Source of the DNA: Streptococcus australis
GTDB lineage: Bacteria; Bacillota; Bacilli; Lactobacillales; Streptococcaceae
DNA: 64,000 bases
NCBI RefSeq assembly: GCF_003943615.1
Contig: NZ_RJPZ01000004.1
Location: 62,001 to 126,000 of the forward strand
Reading direction: 5' to 3'
Below, piece by piece: positions 29,715 to 37,277 of this stretch. Numbering within the stretch: position 1 is the first letter of the stretch; every line of letters begins with the position of its first letter. The notes beneath the pieces are model-generated. The model ran no database searches and was not told where the DNA came from. It saw only the letters and a list, made by a program, of their open reading frames with translations. The position numbers and the translations under genes are program-made.

Positions 29715-32153
29715 CTATAGAGTATGCTCTGTCCGTCCAATAATATCATCTTGTGTAGCTCTTGATAGTACATTGAAGAAAGCTGAGTAGCCTGCAACAC
29801 GTACAATTAAGTCACGGTGTTTTTCCGGATGTTTTTGAGCGTCTAATAATGTTTCTCTAGAAACCACATTGTATTGAATATGGTATCCATGTAGACGATT
29901 AAAGAACGTACGGAGTAAAGCAATAAGTTTTAATTTATCTTCTTCTTTGGCTAAAGTTTGTGGGTTTACTTTTTGGTTCAGTAGAACACCACCAACAATT
30001 TCATCTGTTGGTAATTTGGAAACAGATTTTAGAACAGACGTTGGGCCATGTTGGTCCATATTGTGGGATGGAGAACATCCTTCTGCTAGCGGAGTTCCAG
30101 CATTACGACCATCCGGAGTAGCTAATGTTCCGCGGCCTTGTCCTACATTGGCTGAAATAGAAGATGTACCAGAGTAACGAATTCCTCCAATAGGTCCTCG
30201 TCCATATCGAGTATTTGGATATTTAGCAATTTCATCCACATAAATATCGTATGCTTCTCGAACTAAACTGTCCGCATAGTCATCATCGTTTCCATACTTC
30301 GGTGCATCATGGATAAGCATCTCTTGGATTTCTTTTCCACGTTCGCCAGCATAATCTGTTTCCAGAGCATGCCATAGTTCTTGTGGCGTTAAGCGCCCTT
30401 CTTCGAATACGAGTTTCTTGATTGCTGCAAGTGAATCGGATAAGTTTGCAATACCCACTTGTAAACCAGAAATATAATCGTAGACAGCTCCACCTTCTTT
30501 TAGGTGTTTTCCACGTCCAATACAGTCATCTGTCAAAGCTGAACAGAGGATATCTGGCACTTCTCTTTCAAGAGATAGGTCGATAGAGTTTTCTACAATC
30601 ACACTCATGCGGGTTAAGTGGCGCAAAGTCTTGTCCCAAGCCGTTTGCAATTCATCGAAGCTCTTCATGTCTTTAAAATGACCAAAGCTTGGTGCAAAGC
30701 GCTTGCCAGAAGCAGGATCGATTCCGTCATTCATCGTAATGAGCAAAACTTTAGGGAAGTTCATATAACTCATACCTGTACAGCGATATCCCCATTTACC
30801 TGGAACAGCTGTTTCTACACAACCAATTGCACTGTAATCATAAGCATCTTCTTCAAGAACACCTTTTGAAATAAAGGATGGAATAATGATCTCATCATTA
30901 TTGAAAGCAGGCATACCGAATCCGAGCTTCATAACCTCAATACATTCGTTCATGAAGCGGGCATCCAAACCAGCATGGTAACGAACAGTTAAGTTTGGTT
31001 GCGGAAGGTGAGTTTGAGCAACAGACTTCAACACTAAATAAGACAGTGGGTTGACGGCATCTTTCTTATCACGCGTTTGCCCACCAATCGTAACGTTTTG
31101 ATAAAGCGGACTCCCCGCAGATGAGAAGGTATGTGCTTGACTACGTACTTTGTTAATTGTAATAGTCTTAATCCAAAGGTTGGTCAAGCGTTCAACAATA
31201 CTCTCTTCAGTTTCCCGTCCACTTTCCAAATCAGCTTTAACGTATGGATACATATATTGGTCAAAACGACCATATGAAAGTGAGTGTCCATTTGATTCAA
31301 TCTGAAGAATACATTGAATAAACCAAACAGACTGGACAGCCTCTGCAAATGTACTTGCAGGCTCGTATGGAACTTTTGAGCAAATCTCTGCAATTTCAAG
31401 CAATTCCTTCTTACGTTCAGGAGTTGCTGTCTCAGCAAGTTGTTTAGCAAGTTCCACAAATCGTTGAGCATAAGCCTTAACAGCATCAATTACGATAAAG
31501 ATAGAATCATAAAAATGGTATTTGTCAATACTAGCTGGATCCGTTAGGTCAAGAGCCGCCTTAGCTTGACGGGCTCTTTCTTCAAAACCTTTCAAACCAT
31601 ATTGCAATAATTTTTGATAATTTACTGCTAAGTGGGCATCTCCTGAATTCATCTTCCCTTCCATACCGAAGAATCCTGTTTCCATATAGACAGAAACTTC
31701 TTCAGGTAGAAGAGCTCCAGCTCTTGCACGTAAGTTATTATTTTCCCAGAATGGTGCGATACTACGGAGTTGTTCTTTCGTTTCTTCCGTAATATAGAAG
31801 ACATCACCATCCCGCTTTTCAAAAAGATCCAATTCCTTAAGAACGAACTCTAAAGTATATTCTGGGAAAATTGGAGCATCTTTATTAGAGGACGCTTGGT
31901 TTCCAGCAATCATGGATTCATCCTCAATATAGATTGTCATATTTTCAAGAATCTCTTTCAACATATAGGCACGTTTAAGAACATTTGGTTGTTCCTTATA
32001 ACGATCATATGCCCTAGTTGCAAGAACAGCACGTTCAGCATCGATGTAAGGCTTCTTATTTAAGACATCTTCACGATACTTATTCATGCGTTCAGTGAGG
32101 CTTCCAAAATATTCTGTTTTAATGCTTGTACTTGCTACTTCCACTTGTTTCAT
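29715..32153 (-). CDS. Glycyl radical enzyme, PflD/YbiW type (candidate 1,5-anhydroglucitol-6-phosphate lyase)
   Basis: An 812-residue oxygen-sensitive radical enzyme annotated in relatives as formate acetyltransferase. The thiyl-radical cysteine is Cys445 in GCVET, and the glycyl-radical residue is Gly788 in RVAGYSAFF. True pyruvate formate-lyase has two adjacent cysteines at the active site; here there is one, so PFL activity is unlikely. The surroundings (PTS, FSA aldolase, GldA, activase) match the E. coli ybiW-fsaA arrangement, whose enzyme has been reported to open 1,5-anhydroglucitol 6-phosphate to 1-deoxyfructose 6-phosphate. That assignment here is by context; other lyase or dehydratase activities remain possible. 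Confidence 0.88.
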   Translation of the reverse strand: MKQVEVASTSIKTEYFGSLTERMNKYREDVLNKKPYIDAERAVLATRAYDRYKEQPNVLKRAYMLKEILENMTIYIEDESMIAGNQASSNKDAPIFPEYTLEFVLKELDLFEKRDGDVFYITEETKEQLRSIAPFWENNNLRARAGALLPEEVSVYMETGFFGMEGKMNSGDAHLAVNYQKLLQYGLKGFEERARQAKAALDLTDPASIDKYHFYDSIFIVIDAVKAYAQRFVELAKQLAETATPERKKELLEIAEICSKVPYEPASTFAEAVQSVWFIQCILQIESNGHSLSYGRFDQYMYPYVKADLESGRETEESIVERLTNLWIKTITINKVRSQAHTFSSAGSPLYQNVTIGGQTRDKKDAVNPLSYLVLKSVAQTHLPQPNLTVRYHAGLDARFMNECIEVMKLGFGMPAFNNDEIIIPSFISKGVLEEDAYDYSAIGCVETAVPGKWGYRCTGMSYMNFPKVLLITMNDGIDPASGKRFAPSFGHFKDMKSFDELQTAWDKTLRHLTRMSVIVENSIDLSLEREVPDILCSALTDDCIGRGKHLKEGGAVYDYISGLQVGIANLSDSLAAIKKLVFEEGRLTPQELWHALETDYAGERGKEIQEMLIHDAPKYGNDDDYADSLVREAYDIYVDEIAKYPNTRYGRGPIGGIRYSGTSSISANVGQGRGTLATPDGRNAGTPLAEGCSPSHNMDQHGPTSVLKSVSKLPTDEIVGGVLLNQKVNPQTLAKEEDKLKLIALLRTFFNRLHGYHIQYNVVSRETLLDAQKHPEKHRDLIVRVAGYSAFFNVLSRATQDDIIGRTEHTL

Positions 32154-32200
32154 TTTTTCAAAACCTTTCTTTTGAAATTATTTTGTTTTCTTTCGTAACT

Positions 32201-32229
32201 ATAGTAGCATTAAATTTTACGAATTTCAA
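32201..32229 (-). promoter_or_regulatory. Internal promoter before the glycyl radical enzyme
   Basis: In the 141-nt gap after the IIC gene: minus-strand TTGAAA, 17-nt spacer, TACTAT. A TTACGAAAG motif follows it, resembling sequence in the promoter of the activase gene (36205-36220). Confidence 0.5.
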
Positions 32230-32294
32230 TGAATTATGGATTATACATATAAATTCTATTCTAGTCGCACATCTGTGCATTCCTGATAGACGCA

Positions 32295-33596
32295 CTATTT
32301 TTCAGCTTGTAATTCATTGTTATAGGCAAGATTATCTTGGAATTTGAAGAATGGGAAATATACGACAGTCGAGGTCACAAGAACAAGAACTTGAACGAAA
32401 GCACCTTGCCAACCTCCAACCATAAATCCAGAAATAATGGCTGGTGTACTCCAAGGAAGGGTCACACCTGAGAATGGTTGCATAAATCCAATAGCAATTG
32501 AAGAATAGACAATTATCGCTGCTAAAATTGGAACGATAATGAATGGAAGGAACATCACTGGGTTCATTACAATTGGGAAACCGAATACGACCGGTTCATT
32601 AACATTGAAGATTGCAGGAAAAGCTGCAACTTTCCCGAGTGCTTTATATTGTTTTGACTTAGCAGCAAATAACATGGCAATAACCAATCCAAAGGTTATA
32701 CCTGATCCAGACAAAATAAGGAAGCTATCTAAAAATTGTTGGGTGACAATGTGTGCACCATTTTCAACGGATAGCTTCCCAGCTGCCAACATGGATTTAT
32801 TGGCATCTAGGTTAGAAAGTAATAAGGCTGTTACTACACCGTTGACAACTGATTGTCCATGCACACCAAACCACCAGAGGAATGAAATAAAGAAGGCAAT
32901 CCCAATCGCTCCATAAAGTGATCCTGTTAGACCTTGTAGAGGAACCTGAATGACATCATAAATCATTTCAATGAAGGTACCGCCGTTTGTTACTACTTTT
33001 GATACGATATACACAATCATTGATAGTAAGAAAATCACGAAAGCAGGAATCATCGCTTCAAATTGTTTGGCAATAGCTTGAGGTACTTGTTCTGGCATTT
33101 TTATAACAATGTGTCTTTGGATAAACACTGTATAAATTGCACCTACTACCAGACCAATAATAATGGCACCGATAATCCCTTGACCACCAAACCATACTTT
33201 TGCAATGGCATCGCCAATCGGTTCTCCCTTAGCTGGTACATAAGATGATTTTAACAAGATAAAGAATGAAGACAGGGACAAAACTCCCGCTGGCAAGGGT
33301 TCTACTCCACTGTTTTTAGCATAAGAATACCCAATGGAGAAGCAAGAAATTAAGCCCATGATGGCGAATGTCCCTGAATAAACTTGCATAAATGGCTCTG
33401 TCCATGTATCGCCAAATACACTAGCAATGGCTTGGTTAAGGCCTTCAAATGGTAATTGCCCAATAATCAGAAACAAACTACCAACTACGGTTAATGGGAG
33501 GATCGCTAACATCCCATCTTTAAGAGCAATGATTCCTTTCATATTTACAAAACGCATGATTGGAGCGATAATTTTCTGAGAATTAAAATTAGACAT
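32295..33596 (-). CDS. PTS system, lactose/cellobiose-family IIC component
   Basis: Membrane channel of a sugar phosphotransferase system. The 433-residue protein has about ten membrane segments and the family hallmarks (ALKDGMLAILPLTVVGSLFLI near residue 23, MPEQVPQAIAKQFEAMIPA near 190, FNVNEPVVFGFPIVMNP near 330). The substrate should be a neutral sugar or polyol phosphorylated on entry. It is the third PTS gene after IIA and IIB. The substrate is inferred from the downstream enzymes as 1,5-anhydroglucitol. Confidence 0.92.
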   Translation of the reverse strand: MSNFNSQKIIAPIMRFVNMKGIIALKDGMLAILPLTVVGSLFLIIGQLPFEGLNQAIASVFGDTWTEPFMQVYSGTFAIMGLISCFSIGYSYAKNSGVEPLPAGVLSLSSFFILLKSSYVPAKGEPIGDAIAKVWFGGQGIIGAIIIGLVVGAIYTVFIQRHIVIKMPEQVPQAIAKQFEAMIPAFVIFLLSMIVYIVSKVVTNGGTFIEMIYDVIQVPLQGLTGSLYGAIGIAFFISFLWWFGVHGQSVVNGVVTALLLSNLDANKSMLAAGKLSVENGAHIVTQQFLDSFLILSGSGITFGLVIAMLFAAKSKQYKALGKVAAFPAIFNVNEPVVFGFPIVMNPVMFLPFIIVPILAAIIVYSSIAIGFMQPFSGVTLPWSTPAIISGFMVGGWQGAFVQVLVLVTSTVVYFPFFKFQDNLAYNNELQAEK

Positions 33597-33607
33597 GGGA
33601 AGCCTCC

Positions 33608-33916
33608 TTATTTTTCTCCTAGCAATTCTAGAGCTAGATTTAGTACTTTCTTACCATCTAACATCCCATAATCTGCCATGGGAATGACAGCAATAGGGAT
33701 ATGGTTTGCCTCACAAATCGCTTTCGATTTATCCAAAGTATAAGCTACTTGAGGCCCTAACAAAGCAACATCTATTTCTGGGGCAAAATCTGCTAATTTC
33801 GCTTGAGAATAGGCCTCAATTTCAGCATCAATACCTAATTCCTGAGCTGCTACCTTCATATTATTTACCAACATTCCTGTTGAAAATCCTGCCGCACAAA
33901 ACAATCCAATTTTCAT
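33608..33916 (-). CDS. PTS system, lactose/cellobiose-family IIB component
   Basis: Cytoplasmic phosphocarrier; the phosphorylated cysteine is Cys7 in MKIGLFCAAGFSTGML. The start at 33916 follows AAGGAGG; the longer frame overlaps the IIA gene and lacks a site. 102 residues, normal for the family. It passes phosphate from IIA to the sugar entering through IIC. Confidence 0.92.
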   Translation of the reverse strand: MKIGLFCAAGFSTGMLVNNMKVAAQELGIDAEIEAYSQAKLADFAPEIDVALLGPQVAYTLDKSKAICEANHIPIAVIPMADYGMLDGKKVLNLALELLGEK

Positions 33917-33929
33917 CTTCTTTTCCTCC

Positions 33930-34253
33930 TTATTGTTTCGCTGAAAGTTCTTTACGTAAGTCAATCATTTCTTTGATCAAGTTAATCTCTGTGATTGAAG
34001 TCATTAAGTGATCTTGTGAGTGCACAAACAAAGCTGTAATCTCTGTCTTTGTCCCACCTGCTTCCTGGGCTAAAAATTTTGTTTGCAAGTTATGCGCTTC
34101 TAGCAATGCTGCATCTGCTTTTGAAATTTCATCTTCAGAAGAAGTAAAATCTCCCTCCTTAGCGTATGATAAGGCTTGGTAAATATGCTGTTTGGCATCA
34201 CCCGCATTTAAAATTAAGCCCATAATAATTTGGTCTGCAACAATTATTTCCAT
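33930..34253 (-). CDS. PTS system, lactose/cellobiose-family IIA component
   Basis: Accepts phosphate from HPr; the active histidine is His78 in FVHSQDHLMT. First gene of the operon, 107 residues. Two starts are possible: the ATG at 34253 (10 nt after GGAG) and a GTG two codons earlier (4 nt after it). The IIA-IIB-IIC order is directly followed by the glycyl radical enzyme, aldolase and dehydrogenase genes. Confidence 0.92.
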   Translation of the reverse strand: MEIIVADQIIMGLILNAGDAKQHIYQALSYAKEGDFTSSEDEISKADAALLEAHNLQTKFLAQEAGGTKTEITALFVHSQDHLMTSITEINLIKEMIDLRKELSAKQ

Positions 34254-34275
34254 GTGCACTACACTCCTTTGTCAA

Positions 34276-34304
34276 TCTAATGAAAGCGCTTTTTCTACAG
34301 TCAA
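34276..34304 (-). promoter_or_regulatory. PTS operon promoter with cre site
   Basis: Minus-strand TTGACT (34304-34299), 17-nt spacer, ATTAGA (34281-34276). TGAAAGCGCTTTTTC at 34281-34295, a near-perfect CcpA cre, fills the spacer, predicting glucose repression. Confidence 0.65.
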
Positions 34305-34387
34305 TATACCATTTATATTTTTGCCGGTCAATAAAAATCACAACATTTGATTATTATTTTTAAGTTTTGCACATTTGTGCTATTTAC

Positions 34388-34427
34388 CTCAAAAAAATAA
34401 GGACTGCATCCTTGCCGTCCTATTTTT
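34388..34427 (-). terminator. Terminator after the SorC-type regulator
   Basis: Stem with AAATA-GGAC / GTCC-TTATTT arms and T run on the minus strand. The upstream arm includes the stop codon of the regulator gene. Confidence 0.65.
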
Positions 34428-35391
34428 TTGTAAATTGCTGATCACCATCTAATTCTAAAACCTTTAGGATAGTTGCTTCATCTGTGACTAAATGATTGAT
34501 GTAGTTGGCTTTCAAAACAGATAAAATTGCTTTTGCTTTTTGATCTCCATACGCCAAAGATACAGTGTTTGGAACCTTTCTCAAGTCCTCCAATGTGATA
34601 GAGATTGTTCTTTCCTGTAATTCAGGATAAACTGGAGTTCCTTCTTGATCAAAGAAACGGCAGCATACTTCTCCTACAGCATGTTCTGTCTCCAATTTCT
34701 TAAAATCATTTGATGTCAGCATATCAAACCACTGAGGATTCTTGCTATCTGCATAGCCACCAATCCCTACAGCCGCAACATCCAAACAACGCCAACTAGC
34801 TTTCAAATCCTCAAAATACTTAGAAGATAAGATGCCTTCCGTCACCTCAGAATTTTCTTGAATGACACTCGCGTTTATAAAATGACATTCCCCATGAAAT
34901 TTACTCGCCATACTGTAGATCAGCGTATTGACATGGTAGCGAGCATGAATATGACTGGGACCTCCAGCTAGGGGATAAAACTGAACACCATCCAAGCGCT
35001 TCGTTCCAACTTGTTCTACCATTAATCTGAGAGACTTGCCCCATGAAAATCCGACTGTCATTCCATCTTCAATCAAATTACGAAGCATGACCGCACTTGC
35101 TTGCGCCAGTCGCTTTTCAAGGCTTTCTCGAGGCTCATCAACTAGATTCGGTATAATCTCGATAGCTTTTAAGCCATATTTTTGTTTGATATAATTTTCT
35201 AAATGGAAGAGGCGAGTATCAAAGTTTTCAATTTCAATTTTTACTACGCCCTCTTTCTTGGCCTCTGCTAGCATTCTGCTAACAGTTGTACGGTAGATTC
35301 CAGTTTCTGCTGCGATTTGCGATTGACTTTTGTCTTCAACATAGTATAGGTAGGCTAATTTAGCAAGTAACTTTTTCCGTTCATCTTTCAA
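34420..35391 (-). CDS. SorC-family transcriptional regulator
   Basis: Sugar-responsive regulator. The N-terminal helix-turn-helix (QSQIAAETGIYRTTVSRML, about residues 23-41) is followed by a sugar-phosphate-binding SorC domain (about 55-315; GFSWGKSLRLM near 114, VGIGGYADSKNP near 208). 323 residues. It lies between the PTS operon and the DeoR-type gene (14 nt gap), so the two regulators are probably one operon. It likely senses a phosphorylated intermediate of the neighbouring pathway. Confidence 0.88.
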   Translation of the reverse strand: MKDERKKLLAKLAYLYYVEDKSQSQIAAETGIYRTTVSRMLAEAKKEGVVKIEIENFDTRLFHLENYIKQKYGLKAIEIIPNLVDEPRESLEKRLAQASAVMLRNLIEDGMTVGFSWGKSLRLMVEQVGTKRLDGVQFYPLAGGPSHIHARYHVNTLIYSMASKFHGECHFINASVIQENSEVTEGILSSKYFEDLKASWRCLDVAAVGIGGYADSKNPQWFDMLTSNDFKKLETEHAVGEVCCRFFDQEGTPVYPELQERTISITLEDLRKVPNTVSLAYGDQKAKAILSVLKANYINHLVTDEATILKVLELDGDQQFTKK

Positions 35392-35405
35392 TTGGCGTCT
35401 CCTTC

Positions 35406-36149
35406 TTATACTAAAGTTAAAATCGTTTGCGAATCCTCAAGTTTTTCTTTCGCTTCTTGAGATATATTCTTATCTGTTATGACTCTCGAAACTTGTGAAA
35501 GTGCAAATCGTCTGACAGTTCCACATTTCCCAAATTTACTTGAATCTGTTAAGACAATCACTTCTTTAGAAACATCGGACATAGCTTGAACAACTTCACT
35601 TCTCATCATATCTTTCCCAGTAAAGCCAAGTTCATCATCATATCCGTCAACCCCTACAAAAGCAAAGGGAACTCTAAACGAGCGGATTAATTCTTTCAAA
35701 AGCGGACCTACAGTCACTCTCGATTCTTTTTGAAATTCACCACCAAGTAGGATGATTTTACAAGAATCATATTCCTGAATATAATCTGCAATAAAGTAAG
35801 AATTTGTCACAATCTTGACATTCTTTTTTGTTTGGCAAATTTCTTCTGCTAGCAAGGCACATGTAGAGCCCGATTCAATCAAAACCGTGTCGTTATCCTT
35901 AATTAATTTAGCAGCTTCCCTGGCTATTCTTTTCTTGGTATCATATTGAAAGGACAATCGAACATTGATATCATCTCCACTATTTAAAACAGCATAGCCG
36001 TGTTCTCTATGCAATAATCCTTTGGATTCTAGCTTGTCCAAATCCTTTCGAATGGTCACTTTAGAGACTTGTAATTTCTCAGACAAGCTATTAACATCAA
36101 TCTTTTCAAATTCCGATACTAATTTCAATATTTCATCTAAACGTTGCAT
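35406..36149 (-). CDS. DeoR/GlpR-family transcriptional regulator
   Basis: A 247-residue repressor-type protein. DeoR helix-turn-helix at residues about 20-40 (NSLSEKLQVSKVTIRKDLDK), then the sugar-phosphate-sensing domain with the IESGSTCALLAEE and LTDSSKFG motifs. It is divergent from the glycyl radical activase gene with 130 bp between the starts, and upstream of the SorC-type gene. It probably controls this locus; possible targets are the TTACGAA-containing sequences before the activase and the glycyl radical enzyme. Confidence 0.9.
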   Translation of the reverse strand: MQRLDEILKLVSEFEKIDVNSLSEKLQVSKVTIRKDLDKLESKGLLHREHGYAVLNSGDDINVRLSFQYDTKKRIAREAAKLIKDNDTVLIESGSTCALLAEEICQTKKNVKIVTNSYFIADYIQEYDSCKIILLGGEFQKESRVTVGPLLKELIRSFRVPFAFVGVDGYDDELGFTGKDMMRSEVVQAMSDVSKEVIVLTDSSKFGKCGTVRRFALSQVSRVITDKNISQEAKEKLEDSQTILTLV

Positions 36150-36219
36150 TGTTTTTACCTCTTCTCTATTTTAGCAAATTTTCGAGTGAATTCAAAACAA
36201 AATAAACTTTCGTTCGTAA

Positions 36220-36248
36220 TTGAATTAGTTTCTTAAATAATGTATAAT
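36220..36248 (+). promoter_or_regulatory. Promoter of the activase gene
   Basis: TTGAAT, 17-nt spacer, TATAAT, ending 31 nt before the ATG at 36280. The CTTTCGTTCGTAA sequence just upstream is a candidate operator. Confidence 0.75.
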
Positions 36249-36279
36249 GGACTTACTAGATTGATAGGAGAGCAAAAAT

Positions 36280-37056
36280 ATGGAACAAAATCGTGGCATA
36301 ATCTTTAATATCCAACACTTTAGTATCCATGATGGCCCTGGAATCCGAACTACTGTATTTCTAAAAGGATGTCCCCTGCGTTGTCCATGGTGCTCCAATC
36401 CTGAATCCCAGCGTGCAAATCCTGAAAAAATGTTGGATGCTGTTACTAAAAAGGAAACCATCACAGGAGAAGAAAAAACAGTTACAGAAATCATAGATGA
36501 TGTCTTAAAAGACGTTGACTTCTATGAAGAATCTGGTGGTGGCCTTACCCTGTCTGGTGGAGAAATCTTCGCTCAATTTGAATTTGCCAAAGCAATCTTA
36601 AAAGCTGCGAAAGAAGTTGGACTTCATACTGCAATCGAAACGACAGCTTTTGTTGAACATGAGAAATTTGTCGATCTCATTCAGTATGTTGATTTTATTT
36701 ATACAGACCTTAAACATTACAATACACTTAAACATAAGAAGGTTGTCGGAGTCAACAATCATCTGATTATTAAAAATATTCATTATGCCTTTGCTCAAAA
36801 CAAAACAATCGTTTTACGTATCCCAGTCATCCCTAATTTCAACGACTCTTTAAATGATGCTGAAGAATTTGCTTCTCTTTTTAATTCTCTCGATATCGAT
36901 GAAGTACAACTTCTCCCATTTCACCAGTTTGGAGAAAACAAATACAAGCTTTTAGGACGTCGCTATGAAATGGAAGGAATAAAAGCCCTGCATCCAGAAG
37001 ATTTATATGACTACCAGCAAGTTTTTTTAGATCATGACATTCACTGTTATTTCTAA
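36280..37056 (+). CDS. Glycyl radical enzyme activase (radical SAM, PflA family)
   Basis: Installs the glycyl radical on the enzyme encoded at 29715-32153 using S-adenosylmethionine and a [4Fe-4S] cluster. Cluster cysteines Cys31, Cys35 and Cys38 form the CxxxCxxC motif of the activase family. At 258 residues it lacks the two-cluster ferredoxin-like insertion seen in many activases of glycerol- or choline-type enzymes, so it is of the simple PflA-like build. LTLSGGEIFAQFEFA is the typical GGE motif. Divergently transcribed from the regulators; a strong terminator follows. Confidence 0.93.
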   Translation: MEQNRGIIFNIQHFSIHDGPGIRTTVFLKGCPLRCPWCSNPESQRANPEKMLDAVTKKETITGEEKTVTEIIDDVLKDVDFYEESGGGLTLSGGEIFAQFEFAKAILKAAKEVGLHTAIETTAFVEHEKFVDLIQYVDFIYTDLKHYNTLKHKKVVGVNNHLIIKNIHYAFAQNKTIVLRIPVIPNFNDSLNDAEEFASLFNSLDIDEVQLLPFHQFGENKYKLLGRRYEMEGIKALHPEDLYDYQQVFLDHDIHCYF

Positions 37057-37064
37057 TCCACTCA

Positions 37065-37117
37065 AAAATCCCCAAAGCTAGTTTCAGTAGATTGAAACTT
37101 GGCTTTGGGGATTTCTT
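37065..37117 (+). terminator. Strong terminator after the activase gene
   Basis: Long stem AAATCCCCAAAGC-AGTTTCA / TGAAACT-GCTTTGGGGATTT with a 6-nt loop, followed by CTTATTCTTT. Confidence 0.8.
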
Positions 37118-37178
37118 ATTCTTTCACGAGCATCGAGAAAATCAAATTGCTTAATTGAAGTCGAGACTACTTCCTTTG

Positions 37179-37224
37179 GAAAAAAGATAAATCAATTGGC
37201 ATTCATGGAATGCGGCATTGATTT
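37179..37224 (-). terminator. Terminator after pepO
   Basis: Imperfect stem AAATCAAT-GCATTC / GAATGC-ATTGATTT. On the minus strand it is followed by ATCTTTTTTCC. Confidence 0.6.
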
Positions 37225-37277
37225 CCTATTTTTCTGCAGGAAGTTTCGGTAAACCGAATCGTCTCTCCTATCTTAAT

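Noticed and set aside
29715-32153. Ordinary pyruvate formate-lyase
   Set aside because: Only one active-site cysteine is present (GCVET rather than two adjacent cysteines), and the operon context is PTS/aldolase/dehydrogenase.
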